Assembly: GCF_964273065.1 (NCBI RefSeq) | Contig: NZ_OZ186815.1 | Span: 1,178,001 to 1,242,000 of the forward strand | Direction: 5' to 3' | DNA from: Nocardiopsis dassonvillei_B | GTDB taxonomy: Bacteria > Actinomycetota > Actinomycetes > Streptosporangiales > Streptosporangiaceae | Length of the DNA stretch: 64,000 bases | Shown: positions 17,701-26,331 of the stretch, one piece after another | Numbering within the stretch: the stretch's first letter is position 1 | Layout: each line of letters opens with the position of its first letter | The notes under the pieces: generated by a model | Seen by the model: only the letters and a program-made list of their open reading frames with translations | Told to the model about the DNA's origin: nothing | Databases searched by the model: none | Position numbers and translations under genes: made by a program

Positions 17701-20229
17701 GTGCCCGAACACCACGACCGTCCCGACGGCGCGGAGGCCGCCCCGGTACGGCCGGCCCCGACCGCGACCGCGACCGGCCCCGCGCGACCGCCGGAGGAAC
17801 CCGGGCTGTCACCGTCCCAGGTCGCCGAGCGCGTGGCCGCGGGCCGGACCAACGACGTCCCCGTCCGGGCCAGCCGGACCGTCGCGCAGATCATCCGCGG
17901 CAACGTGTTCACCCGGATCAACGCGATGATCGCGGTGCTGTTCGCGATCATCGCCGTGATCGGCCCCGTCCAGGACGGGCTGTTCGCGATGGTCATCCTC
18001 ATCAACACGCTGATCGGCATCGTGCAGGAGCTGCGCGCCAAGCGCACCCTGGACAGGCTGGCCATCGTCAACGCGGCCCGGCCCCGGGTGGTGCGCGGCG
18101 GCGCGGTGGTGCGGGTGGCCGCCCAGGAGATCGTCCTGGACGAGGTCCTGGAGGTGGGGGTCGGCGACCAGGTCGTGGTCGACGGCACCGTCACCTGGGC
18201 GGGCGGCCTGGAAATCGACGAGTCGCTGCTGACCGGCGAGGCCGACCCGGTGCTCAAGAAGCCCGGCGACACGGTGATGTCGGGCAGTTTCGTGGTGGCG
18301 GGCACCGGCCGGTTCCGCGCCACGAAGGTCGGCAGGCACGCGTACGCGGCGCGGTTGGCCGAGGAGGCGAGCCGGTTCTCGCTGGTGCACTCGGAGCTGC
18401 GTTCGGGTATCAACCGGATCCTCACCTGGATCACCTACGCCCTGTTCCCCATCGGCGGCCTGCTGGTCTACAGCCAGCTGTTCATGGGCGGGCACGTCAC
18501 CCTGGACGAGGGCGCCGCGGGCGGGCAGATCTCCGGGCCGCTGGCGGACGCGCTGCGCGGTATGGTCGCCGCCCTGGTGTCGATGATCCCCGAGGGGCTC
18601 ATCCTGCTCACCAGCATCGCGTTCGCGGTGGGGGTGATCCGGCTGGGCCGGTACCAGTGCCTGGTGCAGGAGCTGCCCGCGATCGAGGGGCTGGCCCGGG
18701 TCGACGTGGTGTGCACGGACAAGACCGGGACGCTGACCGAGGTCGGCATGAAGATGGCGGAGATCCGCGACCTGGGCGGCGGCGCGGGGGGCGGGCCCGC
18801 CCCGACGGAGGTGCTGGCGGCGCTGGCCGCCCACGATCCCGACCCCAACGCGAGCATGGCGGCGATCGCCCGGGGCGTGGAGGCCGGCGGCCACCGGGCC
18901 CCCGGGTGGGAGCCGGTGGCGCAGGCGGCGTTCTCGTCGGCGCGCAAGTGGAGCGGTATGGGGTTCCGCACTCCCGAGGGGGACGCGAACTGGGTGCTGG
19001 GGGCGGCCGACGTGCTCGCACCGGGGCATCCGGCGGAGGCCGAGGCGGCCCGGCTGGGCGCGCAGGGGCTGCGGGTGCTGCTGCTGGGCCGGTCCGCGCT
19101 GGCGGTGGACGACCCGCTGGCGCCCGGCCCGGTGGAGCCGGTGGCGCTGGTGGTGCTGGACCAGAGGGTGCGCGCGGACGCCGCGCCCACCCTGGACTAC
19201 TTCGCCGGCCAGGGCGTGGACGTCAAGATCGTGTCCGGCGACCACGCCGCCTCGGTGGGCGCGGTGGGGCGGGGGCTGGGTCTGCCCGGCGCGGACCGGC
19301 CGGTGGACGCCCGTGAGCTGCCCGAGGACCCGGTGGAGCTGGGGCGGCGGGTGGACGGGCACTCGGCGTTCGGCCGGGTGACCCCCGAGCGCAAGCGCGA
19401 CATGGTGCGGGGGCTGCGCGGTCGGGGGCACACGGTGGCGATGACCGGCGACGGGGTCAACGACGTGCTGGCGCTGAAGGAGGCCGACATCGGCGTGGCG
19501 ATGGGCTCGGGCAGCCCGGCGTCGCGGGCGGTGGCGCAGCTGGTGCTGCTGGACGACCGGTTCGCGGTGCTGCCGCGGGTGGTGGCCGAGGGGCGCCGGG
19601 TGATCGGCAACATCGAGCGGGTGGCGAGCCTGTTCCTCACCAAGACCGTGTACACGATGGTGCTGGCGACGGTCGTGGGGCTGCTGGCGGTGTCGTACCC
19701 GTTCTTCCCGCGCCACGCGACGCTGATCAACGCGGTGACGTTCGGAATCCCGTCGTTCTTCCTGGCGCTGGCGCCCAACACCGACATCGCCCGGCCGGGG
19801 TTCGTGGCGCGGACGCTGCGGCTGGCGGTGCCGTCGGGCATGGTGGCGGGTCTGGCCGCGGTGACCACCTACCTGCTGGTGCTGGGCGGGCGGACGGTGC
19901 CCGACCCGGCGGACCGGACGGCGGTGGTGATCACGCTGTGCGCGACGACGCTGTGGGTGCTGCTGCTGGTGGCCAAGCCGTACGTGTGGTGGAAGGTCGT
20001 GCTGGTGGGGTCCATGGTGGGGCTGCTGACCCTGGCGATGGTGACCCCGCTGGGACGGTGGTTCTTCGACCTGGACGTGAGCGATCCGGCCAAGGTCCTG
20101 ACCGGCCTGGCGGTGGCGGGTGCGGCGATCGCGGTGATCACGGTGATCCGGGTGGTGGACGACCGGGCGATCGCCCGCGCGGACGCCCGGGCCGCCCGGG
20201 AGGAGGACCGGGAGCCGACCCCGGTCTGA
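17701..20229 (+). CDS. ctpE: CtpE-like cation-transporting P-type ATPase
   Basis: Membrane ATPase of 842 aa closely resembling mycobacterial CtpE, reported to take up calcium. It starts at GTG 17701 after AGGAG. Motifs in order: transmembrane helices near residues 70-110, actuator-loop LTGEADP, the PEGL helix with M-I-P-E-G, phosphorylation motif CTDKTGTLT with Asp340, hinge MTGDGVNDVLALKEADIGVA near residue 583, and four to six C-terminal membrane helices. The first 40 residues are a Pro/Ala-rich tail. No metal-sensor gene is adjacent, and ion specificity is inferred from similarity. Confidence 0.85.
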   Translation: MPEHHDRPDGAEAAPVRPAPTATATGPARPPEEPGLSPSQVAERVAAGRTNDVPVRASRTVAQIIRGNVFTRINAMIAVLFAIIAVIGPVQDGLFAMVILINTLIGIVQELRAKRTLDRLAIVNAARPRVVRGGAVVRVAAQEIVLDEVLEVGVGDQVVVDGTVTWAGGLEIDESLLTGEADPVLKKPGDTVMSGSFVVAGTGRFRATKVGRHAYAARLAEEASRFSLVHSELRSGINRILTWITYALFPIGGLLVYSQLFMGGHVTLDEGAAGGQISGPLADALRGMVAALVSMIPEGLILLTSIAFAVGVIRLGRYQCLVQELPAIEGLARVDVVCTDKTGTLTEVGMKMAEIRDLGGGAGGGPAPTEVLAALAAHDPDPNASMAAIARGVEAGGHRAPGWEPVAQAAFSSARKWSGMGFRTPEGDANWVLGAADVLAPGHPAEAEAARLGAQGLRVLLLGRSALAVDDPLAPGPVEPVALVVLDQRVRADAAPTLDYFAGQGVDVKIVSGDHAASVGAVGRGLGLPGADRPVDARELPEDPVELGRRVDGHSAFGRVTPERKRDMVRGLRGRGHTVAMTGDGVNDVLALKEADIGVAMGSGSPASRAVAQLVLLDDRFAVLPRVVAEGRRVIGNIERVASLFLTKTVYTMVLATVVGLLAVSYPFFPRHATLINAVTFGIPSFFLALAPNTDIARPGFVARTLRLAVPSGMVAGLAAVTTYLLVLGGRTVPDPADRTAVVITLCATTLWVLLLVAKPYVWWKVVLVGSMVGLLTLAMVTPLGRWFFDLDVSDPAKVLTGLAVAGAAIAVITVIRVVDDRAIARADARAAREEDREPTPV

Positions 20230-20451
20230 GGGGTGCGGACGGCCGTGCGGCCCGGTGGGGGCGGCACGGCCGTCGGTGTGTGCACAATCGGGTGGGGCGC
20301 TCCGCCGCCGTCCCCGCGGGCGGTGGCCGCGCGGTTCCCGGCCGGGGGCCGGAGCGCCCCGGCGGGCGGCGGCTTAGCAAAGGACCGCCCGGGGCGGGAG
20401 GCGGGGTGCTCTCCGTCTCCCCGGTCCACCGATCCACTCACGGAGGAAGCG

Positions 20452-20928
20452 ATGAACGAGACCGACCTGCGGCACCTGCGCCGGGCGGTGGAGCTGGCCG
20501 GGGAGGCCCTGGACAAGGGTGACGAGCCGTTCGGGTCGGTGCTGGTGGGGGCCGACGGGGCGGTGCTGTTCGAGGGGCACAACGAGGTCTCCGGCGGCGA
20601 CGGCACCCGCCACCCGGAGCTGGCCATCGCGCAGTGGGCGGCGGCCCGCCTGCCGCTGGAGGAGCGGGCGGCGGCGACGGTGTACACCTCGGGCGAGCAC
20701 TGCCCCATGTGCGCGGCGGCGCACGCCTGGGCGGGACTGGGCCGGATCGTGTACGCGAGCTCGTCGGCGCAGCTCACCGCGTGGCGCACCTCCTGGGGGC
20801 TGGCACCCGGGCCGGTGCGGCCGCTGCCGGTCACCGAGGTCGCCCCGGACGTGCCCGTGGAGGGCCCGGTGCCCGGGCTCGCCGAGGCCGTCCGCGCCCT
20901 CCAGGCCCGCTTCCACGGCCGCGCCTGA
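20452..20928 (+). CDS. Nucleoside/guanine deaminase-like CDA-fold protein
   Basis: Zinc-dependent deaminase of the cytidine deaminase-like fold, 158 aa from ATG 20452 after GGAGGAAG. The zinc and proton-shuttle motif HPELA and the paired cysteines EHCPMC are intact, and the first strand (DEPFGSVLVG) is typical of guanine deaminase/TadA-like proteins. The substrate cannot be told from sequence; other nucleobases are possible. Its end nearly touches the convergent antitoxin gene. Confidence 0.82.
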   Translation: MNETDLRHLRRAVELAGEALDKGDEPFGSVLVGADGAVLFEGHNEVSGGDGTRHPELAIAQWAAARLPLEERAAATVYTSGEHCPMCAAAHAWAGLGRIVYASSSAQLTAWRTSWGLAPGPVRPLPVTEVAPDVPVEGPVPGLAEAVRALQARFHGRA

Positions 20929-20930
20929 CC

Positions 20931-21275
20931 TCAGGCCGCGGAAGGGTCCCGGCCGCCGTGGTGCGGGGTGAAGCGGAAGGTGGAGGCGTCACCGTCCAGG
21001 TCGATCGTCAGCGACGCCTCCAGCGCTTCGGCCGGCCGGGTGAGCAGGGGGATGGTCGGGACGGAGTCCCCGCCCTCGATGTCGGAGTTCTGCGGCTGGG
21101 TCATGCCCGCCCGCCGTGCGGTCTCGGCCTGGGACAGGCCGAGCTCCGTGCGCCGGTCGTACACCGCCCGGCCCAGGGCGAAGGCGTGTCCTGCCTCCAC
21201 ACAGGCCGGGGGCTCCTCGACCCGCTCACCGAGCAGTGCCCGGCTCCGGCGGGTCCTCCATGCGGAGTGGTCCAC
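20931..21275 (-). CDS. XRE-family antitoxin (HigA-like)
   Basis: DNA-binding antitoxin of 114 aa, starting at the GTG complementing 21273-21275 with GGGGAG upstream. A Cro/C1-type helix-turn-helix occupies about residues 45-80: LGLSQAETARRAGMTQPQNS, then a conserved acidic helix start IEGG and PTIPLLTRPAEAL. The C-terminal segment (ASLTIDLDG) is a usual feature of these antitoxins. It follows and overlaps the toxin gene by 50 bp, the toxin-first order of HigBA pairs, and probably autoregulates the pair. Confidence 0.8.
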   Translation of the reverse strand: MDHSAWRTRRSRALLGERVEEPPACVEAGHAFALGRAVYDRRTELGLSQAETARRAGMTQPQNSDIEGGDSVPTIPLLTRPAEALEASLTIDLDGDASTFRFTPHHGGRDPSAA

Positions 21276-21543
21276 GCTCCCCCCTGATCCTTTCGTGGTC
21301 GTGCTCGGCGGGTCCGTGCAACGCCTCGCGCTCCTTCTGGGCCCGGTAGGCCCGGTCGACCTCCGCCCTCCCACGCCACCGTGTCCTGCGGAACACCGTC
21401 AACAGGACGATCCGGCGCTCGGGAGCAAGCCGGTGGGTGATGCGGACCGCGCTCCCATCCAGGACGAAGCGCGGTTCGCTGAGTTCTCCGCCGAGGTGGC
21501 GGGAATAGGGCTCGCCCAGGGTGGCCGGTCGGGCGGCCGGCAT
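21226..21543 (-). CDS. HigB/RelE-like toxin, 5' end apparently damaged
   Basis: mRNA-interferase-like toxin of the RelE/HigB (Gp49-like) family. Core motifs are clear: ATLGEPYSRHLGGEL, VRITHRLAPERRIVLLTVFR and RRTRWRGRAEVDRAYRAQ. The first in-frame ATG (21543) gives 105 aa, but toxin-like residues continue upstream in the same frame to about 21631 (WWTETEPEVRQW, then LPDPHHDKAERAA) with no start codon there. An ATG in the next frame near 21653 could be the original start if one indel occurred in the G-rich run. The gene may be inactive. Confidence 0.6.
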   Translation of the reverse strand: MPAARPATLGEPYSRHLGGELSEPRFVLDGSAVRITHRLAPERRIVLLTVFRRTRWRGRAEVDRAYRAQKEREALHGPAEHDHERIRGERGPLRMEDPPEPGTAR

Positions 21544-21700
21544 GCCGGCCGCCCGTTCCGCCTTGTCGTGGTGCGGGTCCGGGAGCGGTCCCGGCCACTG
21601 TCGGACCTCCGGCTCGGTCTCGGTCCACCAGGACCCGCCCCCGGAACGAACATACGGAGATCCATACGGCCGTGTCCTGGAATCCGTGAAAGGACAGGGG

Positions 21701-22249
21701 TCAGACGACGGGTGGGCGGTCCACGGCGAGGATGTCGACGCCCTCGGCCTCCAGGAGTTCCTCGAAGGCCTCCAGGCCCTCCGTGAGGACCACCTCGGCC
21801 TCGGCGGCGTGGACGGGCATCAGCCACAGGTAGCGGACGCCGCCGGGGGCCTGCTCCAGCAGCGGGCCGTAGGGGTAGGGCGGACTCACCAGCAGGTGCT
21901 CCATGCGGGAGCCGCCCGCCCAGGGGCGGCCCAGGTCCAGCACCGAGCCGGCGTCCACCCGGTGCTCCTCGAAGGAGTTGTGGTGGGCGACCGCGGCGAG
22001 CGTCTCGGCGTGGTCGTCGGCCCCCTGGGGCGCCATGAGCACGAACTCCAGGCCGCCGCGGGCGGAGGCGCCCACGGTGGCGTAGTTCCATCCGCGCCCG
22101 GGGCCCTGGGCGACGCGGTAGGCGGCGAACTCCGGGAGCCGCTCCAGGACCGGCCCGCCCGCCCGGGTGACCGGCTCCAGCTCCCGTCCCGGCCAGAACC
22201 CGCGCAGGTGCTCCTCCAGCTCCGCCGTCCCCGCCCCTGCGTCCACCGC
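21701..22249 (-). CDS. Suppressor-of-fused (SUFU) domain protein
   Basis: Cytosolic protein of 182 aa resembling the SUFU-like domain found in many bacterial proteins, often in immunity or toxin-immunity neighbourhoods; the molecular role is unknown. Chosen start is the GTG at 22249 with GGGAG six bases upstream. Supporting segments are LEFVLMAPQGADDHAETLAA, MEHLLVSPPYPYGP and VRYLWLMPVHAAEAEVV. It lies immediately upstream of the toxin remnant on the same strand, which could mean a link, but no toxin domain partner is evident. Confidence 0.7.
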   Translation of the reverse strand, partial: AVDAGAGTAELEEHLRGFWPGRELEPVTRAGGPVLERLPEFAAYRVAQGPGRGWNYATVGASARGGLEFVLMAPQGADDHAETLAAVAHHNSFEEHRVDAGSVLDLGRPWAGGSRMEHLLVSPPYPYGPLLEQAPGGVRYLWLMPVHAAEAEVVLTEGLEAFEELLEAEGVDILAVDRPPVV

Positions 22250-22339
22250 TGCTCCCGCCGTCGTGCTCCATCGGACCGGTGCCGTTCTACCGCGCCCCGC
22301 GCCCCTTGTCACACCGGCGGGTCCCCGGGTCCGGGAGGG

Positions 22340-22375
22340 CGCGGCCGTCCCGCGGGGCGGCGCGGGACGGCCGCG
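22340..22375 (-). terminator. Hairpin after the NTF2-like gene
   Basis: CGCGGCCGTCCCGCG (22340-22354) pairs perfectly with 22361-22375 around a 6-nt loop, five bases beyond the stop of the NTF2-like gene. Confidence 0.7.
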
Positions 22376-22379
22376 GCGG

Positions 22380-22703
22380 TCACCCCTCGCGGATGGTCAT
22401 GCGGGTGATGGTGTCGCCGTCGACGGCGAACGTGAAGGCGCTGGGCCCGTTGGCGTGGTCGGACCGCCAGTCCCCCACCACCCGGATCCCGTCCGGGGTC
22501 CGCTCGACGGACTCCACGGCCAGCACCCCCCGGGAGCCGATGAACTCCTGGGCGCTCCAGGCCTCGATCTCCTCCCGGCCCAGGAACTCCCGGCCCCGGT
22601 CGTCCACCACGGCGTCGTCGGCGAAGGCGTCCAGGGCGCCCTCGTCGTGGGCGTTGACGCGGTCGAAGAACGTCGCCACCGGCTCGGGGATCCGCATGCT
22701 CAC
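22380..22703 (-). CDS. NTF2-like/SnoaL-like protein
   Basis: Small NTF2-fold protein, 107 aa, starting at GTG 22703 with AAGGAG eight bases upstream; an ATG two codons in is also possible. The pattern VATFFDRVNAHDEGALDAFA, then VVDDRGREFLGREEIEAW, is typical of SnoaL-like domains. Members include isomerases, hydrolases and non-enzymatic binding proteins, so no reaction can be assigned. It is a single-gene unit ended by a hairpin. Confidence 0.75.
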   Translation of the reverse strand: MSMRIPEPVATFFDRVNAHDEGALDAFADDAVVDDRGREFLGREEIEAWSAQEFIGSRGVLAVESVERTPDGIRVVGDWRSDHANGPSAFTFAVDGDTITRMTIREG

Positions 22704-22849
22704 ATCGTCTCCTTCGTGGTGCGCCCCGGTCGGGCGCGGCCGCCGGGTCCTCGGTCCCTGGATGCTCGCACCGCCGGGGCCGGGGCCGCGTCCGCCCGGT
22801 GCCGAGGTCGGGTAGAACAGCGGCCCCGGGCTCCGGTGGCCGGTTCCGG

Positions 22850-23857
22850 TCAGACCGATCGCTCGCTGTCGAGGAGCGCCATCTGGGCGGCCGCGTAGCG
22901 GTCGCCCGCGGCCGCCCCCGCCGGGACGGCGGCCTCGATGGCGGCCAGGTCCCCGGCGGACAGGGCCAGGCCCTCCGCACCCAGGGACTCGGCCAGGCGG
23001 TCGCGGCGCCGGGCGCCCACGAGCGGGACGATGTCCTCGCCGCGGGAGGCGACCCAGGCGATGGCGACCTGGGCGACGGTCGCGCCGATCCCCTCGGCGA
23101 CCTTCCGCAGCGCCTCGGCCAGGCGCAGGTTGGCGGCCAGGGCCTCCCCCCGGAAGCGGGGGCCGGCGCCGCGGAAGTCGCCGGCGGCCAGGGCGCGGTC
23201 GGGGCTCCAGTGCCCGGAGAGCAGGCCGCGGGAGAGCACCCCGTAGGCGGTGATGCCGATCCCGAGTTCGCGGGCGGTGGGCAGGATGTCGGCCTCGATG
23301 CCGCGGGAGAGCAGGGAGTACTCGATCTGCAGGTCGGCGATCGGGTGGACGGCGGCGGCCCGGCGCAGGGTGTGCGCGCCCACCTCGGACAGGCCGATGT
23401 GGCGCACGTACCCCGCCCGGACCATCTCGGCGATGGCTCCGACGGTGTCCTCGATGGGGACGTCCGGGTCCAGCCGGGCGGGCCGGTAGATGTCGACGTG
23501 GTCGGTGCCCAGGCGGCGCAGCGTGTAGGCGAGCCGGTCCCTCACCCCCACCGGCGTGGTGTCGTAGGGCCCGTGCTGGAAGGCGCCGCCGGGCTGCTTG
23601 CGGGCGCCGAACTTGACGCTGATGACGACGTCCTCGCGGGCGCGGGTGCGCAGGGCGTCGCGGATGAGGAGTTCGTTGTGGCCCTCGCCGTAGAAGTCGG
23701 CGGTGTCGAGCAGGGTGATCCCGGCGTCCAGTGCGGCGTGGATCGTGGCGATGCTCTCGGCCTCGTCGGCGGGTCCGTAGAGGTCGGACATGCCCATGGT
23801 GCCCAGGCCGAGGGCGGAGACGGCGGGGCCGGTGGCTCCGAGCGTGCGCTCGTTCAT
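22850..23857 (-). CDS. Aldo/keto reductase
   Basis: NADPH-dependent (beta/alpha)8 oxidoreductase, 335 aa. Family motifs: LGLGTMGMSDLYG at the N-terminus, catalytic Asp-Tyr in LLDTADFYGEGHNE, the segment YVRHIGLSEVG, and the cofactor-binding VPLVGARRRDRLAESLGA. In many relatives of this subfamily the loop after strand 4 reads YQ.HR.D, whereas here it reads IYRPARLDPDVPIEDT, so the usual catalytic His appears replaced. It is expressed from an AT-rich operator region annotated separately. Confidence 0.88.
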   Translation of the reverse strand: MNERTLGATGPAVSALGLGTMGMSDLYGPADEAESIATIHAALDAGITLLDTADFYGEGHNELLIRDALRTRAREDVVISVKFGARKQPGGAFQHGPYDTTPVGVRDRLAYTLRRLGTDHVDIYRPARLDPDVPIEDTVGAIAEMVRAGYVRHIGLSEVGAHTLRRAAAVHPIADLQIEYSLLSRGIEADILPTARELGIGITAYGVLSRGLLSGHWSPDRALAAGDFRGAGPRFRGEALAANLRLAEALRKVAEGIGATVAQVAIAWVASRGEDIVPLVGARRRDRLAESLGAEGLALSAGDLAAIEAAVPAGAAAGDRYAAAQMALLDSERSV

Positions 23858-23885
23858 GTGCTTCCCTTCGGTCGCACAGCGATCC

Positions 23886-23965
23886 GTTGGTATCGCTGAT
23901 AACAAGCTGATCGTATCAGCGTTTTCAATCAAGGGAAACAAATTTTCGTTATCATCGATACCAAC
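23886..23965. promoter_or_regulatory. AT-rich operator of the aldo/keto reductase
   Basis: GTTGGTATCGCTGATAAC (23886-23903) and GTTATCATCGATACCAAC (23948-23965) are inverted copies matching at 17 of 18 positions. Between them GCTGATCGTATCAGC (23906-23920) is itself a palindrome. The tract is very AT-rich for this genome and starts about 30 bp before the gene. This looks like a multi-site repressor region, but no regulator gene lies next to it. Confidence 0.65.
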
Positions 23966-23984
23966 AGGGTGCGCACACGAAGAA

Positions 23985-24020
23985 GGGGCCCGCCGGGGGG
24001 ACGGACCCCCGGCGGGCCCC
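23985..24020 (-). terminator. Hairpin after fxsA
   Basis: GGGGCCCGCCGGGGG (23985-23999) pairs perfectly with CCCCCGGCGGGCCCC (24006-24020), loop GACGGA. It ends transcription from fxsA and keeps it out of the aldo/keto reductase promoter. A short TTCTTC follows on the minus strand. Confidence 0.75.
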
Positions 24021-24057
24021 TCGGCTCCCGGGCGCCCGGGAGGAGGAGTGGCCGCGC

Positions 24058-24594
24058 TCAGGCCTTGTCGTCGTCGACCGGCTCGAAGTGCCCCTGGATG
24101 ACCCGGCCGCGCGAGGCGGAGGGGGCGGGGCCCTCGTCGTCGCGGGCTGCCCCGGCGCCGCCGAAGGGCGCCTGTCCGGGGACGCGCATCCCCTGGGCGA
24201 GGAGCTCGGCCTCCATCCGGTCCCGCATGCGGCGCATCCGGCGCTGCGCCCAGCCGGTGAACGCCCAGCGCAGCAGAGGCCGGGTGAACGGCAGCACCAG
24301 CAGCAGGCCCACCGCCGCGGTGAGGAAGCCCGGGACCACCAGCAGGATGCCGCCGGCCATGAGCATGAGCGGGTCGAGCAGGCCGCCGCGCGGCTGCTCC
24401 CCCGAACGCAGCGCCTCGTCGGCGTCGCGGAAGGCCCTGGTCCCGGCCCGGCGCAGCACCGCCACGCCCAGCACCATGAGCGCGGCCAGCGCCGCCAGCG
24501 TCCAGGGGGCGCCGATCCGCCCGCCGACGACGATCATGAGCCACACCTCGACGAAGGGCAGCGCCATGAGTGCGAGCACTGTCAGGATCGGCAT
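24058..24594 (-). CDS. fxsA: FxsA family membrane protein
   Basis: Integral membrane protein, 178 aa, of the FxsA/YtxA family, named for suppression of F exclusion of phage T7 in E. coli; the biochemical role is unknown. Three hydrophobic segments cover about residues 3-23, 30-47 and 75-103, with the characteristic LPFVEVWLMIVVGGRIG and LMLMAGGILLVVPGFLT. The basic helix after the last segment and the acidic tail should be cytosolic. It is about 90 bp downstream of lnt on the same strand and probably co-transcribed. Confidence 0.85.
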   Translation of the reverse strand: MPILTVLALMALPFVEVWLMIVVGGRIGAPWTLAALAALMVLGVAVLRRAGTRAFRDADEALRSGEQPRGGLLDPLMLMAGGILLVVPGFLTAAVGLLLVLPFTRPLLRWAFTGWAQRRMRRMRDRMEAELLAQGMRVPGQAPFGGAGAARDDEGPAPSASRGRVIQGHFEPVDDDKA

Positions 24595-24687
24595 GCGGAA
24601 CCATCCTCGGGTCGTACGGGCCGTTGAGGTCCTCCCTCACCGGGAAGAACGCCCCACCGCCCCCCATGGTTCCCCGCGGGGCGCCGT

Positions 24688-26331
24688 TCACGCGTCGGCG
24701 GCCGTCCCGCGGGCCCGGCGTGAGGCGACCACCGCGGCGGCCGCGGCCGCCAGCCCGACGGCGGCCATCAGCGCCTCGGGGGCCGCGCCCAGGCGGGTGG
24801 CCACCGTGGGCCCTTCGGCGGCGGTGAGCTCGGCGATGTGGATGTCGGCCTCGGCCTCCGGCGACCGGTAGGCGACGGTGCCGTCGGGGCCGACCACCGC
24901 GCTGATACCGCTGGTGGAGACCACCACGGCGGAGCGGCCGTGCTCGACGGCGCGCAGCCGGGTGATGGCGAGCTGCTGGTCGGACTGGCCGGTGAAGTTG
25001 TAGTTGGCGTTGTTGGTGGGGATGACGATGATCCCGCCGCCCGCTGCCACGGACTCGCGCACCGGCGCGTCGAAGGCCACGTCGAAGCAGATGCCCACGG
25101 CCAGCGTGGTGCCGCCGATCTCCAGGGCGCCGGGCTCGGTGCCGGGGACGGCGTCGGAGCTGACCTGCTCCAGGCGCTGCACGAACCGGGTGAAGAGGTC
25201 GCGGTAGGGGATGTACTCGCCGAAGGGCACCAGGAAGCGCTTGTCGTACATCTCCCCCGGGCCCGTCTCCGGGTCCCACACCACGCTGCTGACGTACCGG
25301 GTGCCGTCGTCGTTGTAGCGGCTCATGCCCCACAGCAGGGGCACCCCGGCGTCGGCCGCGGCGCCGTCGATGATCTCGCGGGCGACGGGGTCGCGGAAGG
25401 GGTCGATGTCGCTGGCGTTCTCCGGCAGCACGACCAGGTCCAGCCCGACGCCGTCCGCGCGGGCGGCGGCGGCCAGCTCGTGCACGCCCTCGGCGTGGTT
25501 CCGCAGCACCTCCATGCGCTCGCCGGCGACCGACATCTCGCCGACGTTGGGCACGTTGCCCTGCACCATTCCCAGGGTGACGGTGTCCCCGGCCGCGGGG
25601 CGGCCCACCGCGGGGGCCAGGGAGCCGCAGGCGACCACGGCGGCGGCCGCGGCCAGGGCCAGCGCGGCGGCGGGAGCGCCCGGGCGCGGGCCGCGGAAGG
25701 CGACGCGCAGGACCGCCCACAGCAGCAGGCCGCCGGTGAGGGCGACGGCGAAGCTCACCAGGGCGGAGGAGCCCAGAGCGGCGTACCCGGCGAAGGGCGT
25801 GTCGGGCTGGGCGAAGGCGAGCTTGCCCCAGGGGAAGCCGCCCAGCGGCCAGCGGGCGCGCACGGCCTCCTGGGCGACCCACAGGGCCGCGGTCCACACC
25901 GGCCAGCCGGGCAGCCGGACGGCCAGGGCGATTCCCATGGCCATGGGCAGGTAGTAGACGCTCTCGGCGGCGGCGATGAGCAGCCACACGTCCGTGCCGA
26001 ACACGTCCTGCCAGCGCACGAGGGGGACCATGAGGGCGGCCCCGGCCAGGGCGCCCAGCCAGGCGGCGCGGCGCATCCGGGCCCCGGCGACGGCGAAGAG
26101 GAGCAGGGCGGCGCTCAGCGGCCCCAGCCACCACAGTCCGTGGGGCGGAAGGGCGAACAGCTGGGCCAGACCCGAACCCGCGGCCGCGGCGGGACGCCAC
26201 AGGAGGTCGAACCGCCCCCAGCGGTGACCGAGGGGGAGAACGGTGGCCGTGCGGCCCGTCACGGGTGCCGCGGGCTCCCGGGGGCCGGCGGCGGCGGGGG
26301 CCTCGCCCCGCTCCGTGTGTTCGGTGACCAC
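24688..26331 (-). CDS. lnt: Apolipoprotein N-acyltransferase
   Basis: Membrane enzyme that N-acylates the terminal cysteine of lipoproteins, 547 aa. After an Ala/Pro-rich cytosolic N-terminus come about six membrane helices (residues 45-240), then a periplasmic nitrilase domain with the Glu-Lys-Cys triad: Glu in VVLPENASD, Lys in YDKRFLVPFGEY, Cys in GICFDVAF. A final helix lies near residues 515-535. Among the likely substrates encoded here is the FKBP lipoprotein at 52.8-53.9 kb. Confidence 0.9.
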   Translation of the reverse strand: MVTEHTERGEAPAAAGPREPAAPVTGRTATVLPLGHRWGRFDLLWRPAAAAGSGLAQLFALPPHGLWWLGPLSAALLLFAVAGARMRRAAWLGALAGAALMVPLVRWQDVFGTDVWLLIAAAESVYYLPMAMGIALAVRLPGWPVWTAALWVAQEAVRARWPLGGFPWGKLAFAQPDTPFAGYAALGSSALVSFAVALTGGLLLWAVLRVAFRGPRPGAPAAALALAAAAAVVACGSLAPAVGRPAAGDTVTLGMVQGNVPNVGEMSVAGERMEVLRNHAEGVHELAAAARADGVGLDLVVLPENASDIDPFRDPVAREIIDGAAADAGVPLLWGMSRYNDDGTRYVSSVVWDPETGPGEMYDKRFLVPFGEYIPYRDLFTRFVQRLEQVSSDAVPGTEPGALEIGGTTLAVGICFDVAFDAPVRESVAAGGGIIVIPTNNANYNFTGQSDQQLAITRLRAVEHGRSAVVVSTSGISAVVGPDGTVAYRSPEAEADIHIAELTAAEGPTVATRLGAAPEALMAAVGLAAAAAAVVASRRARGTAADA

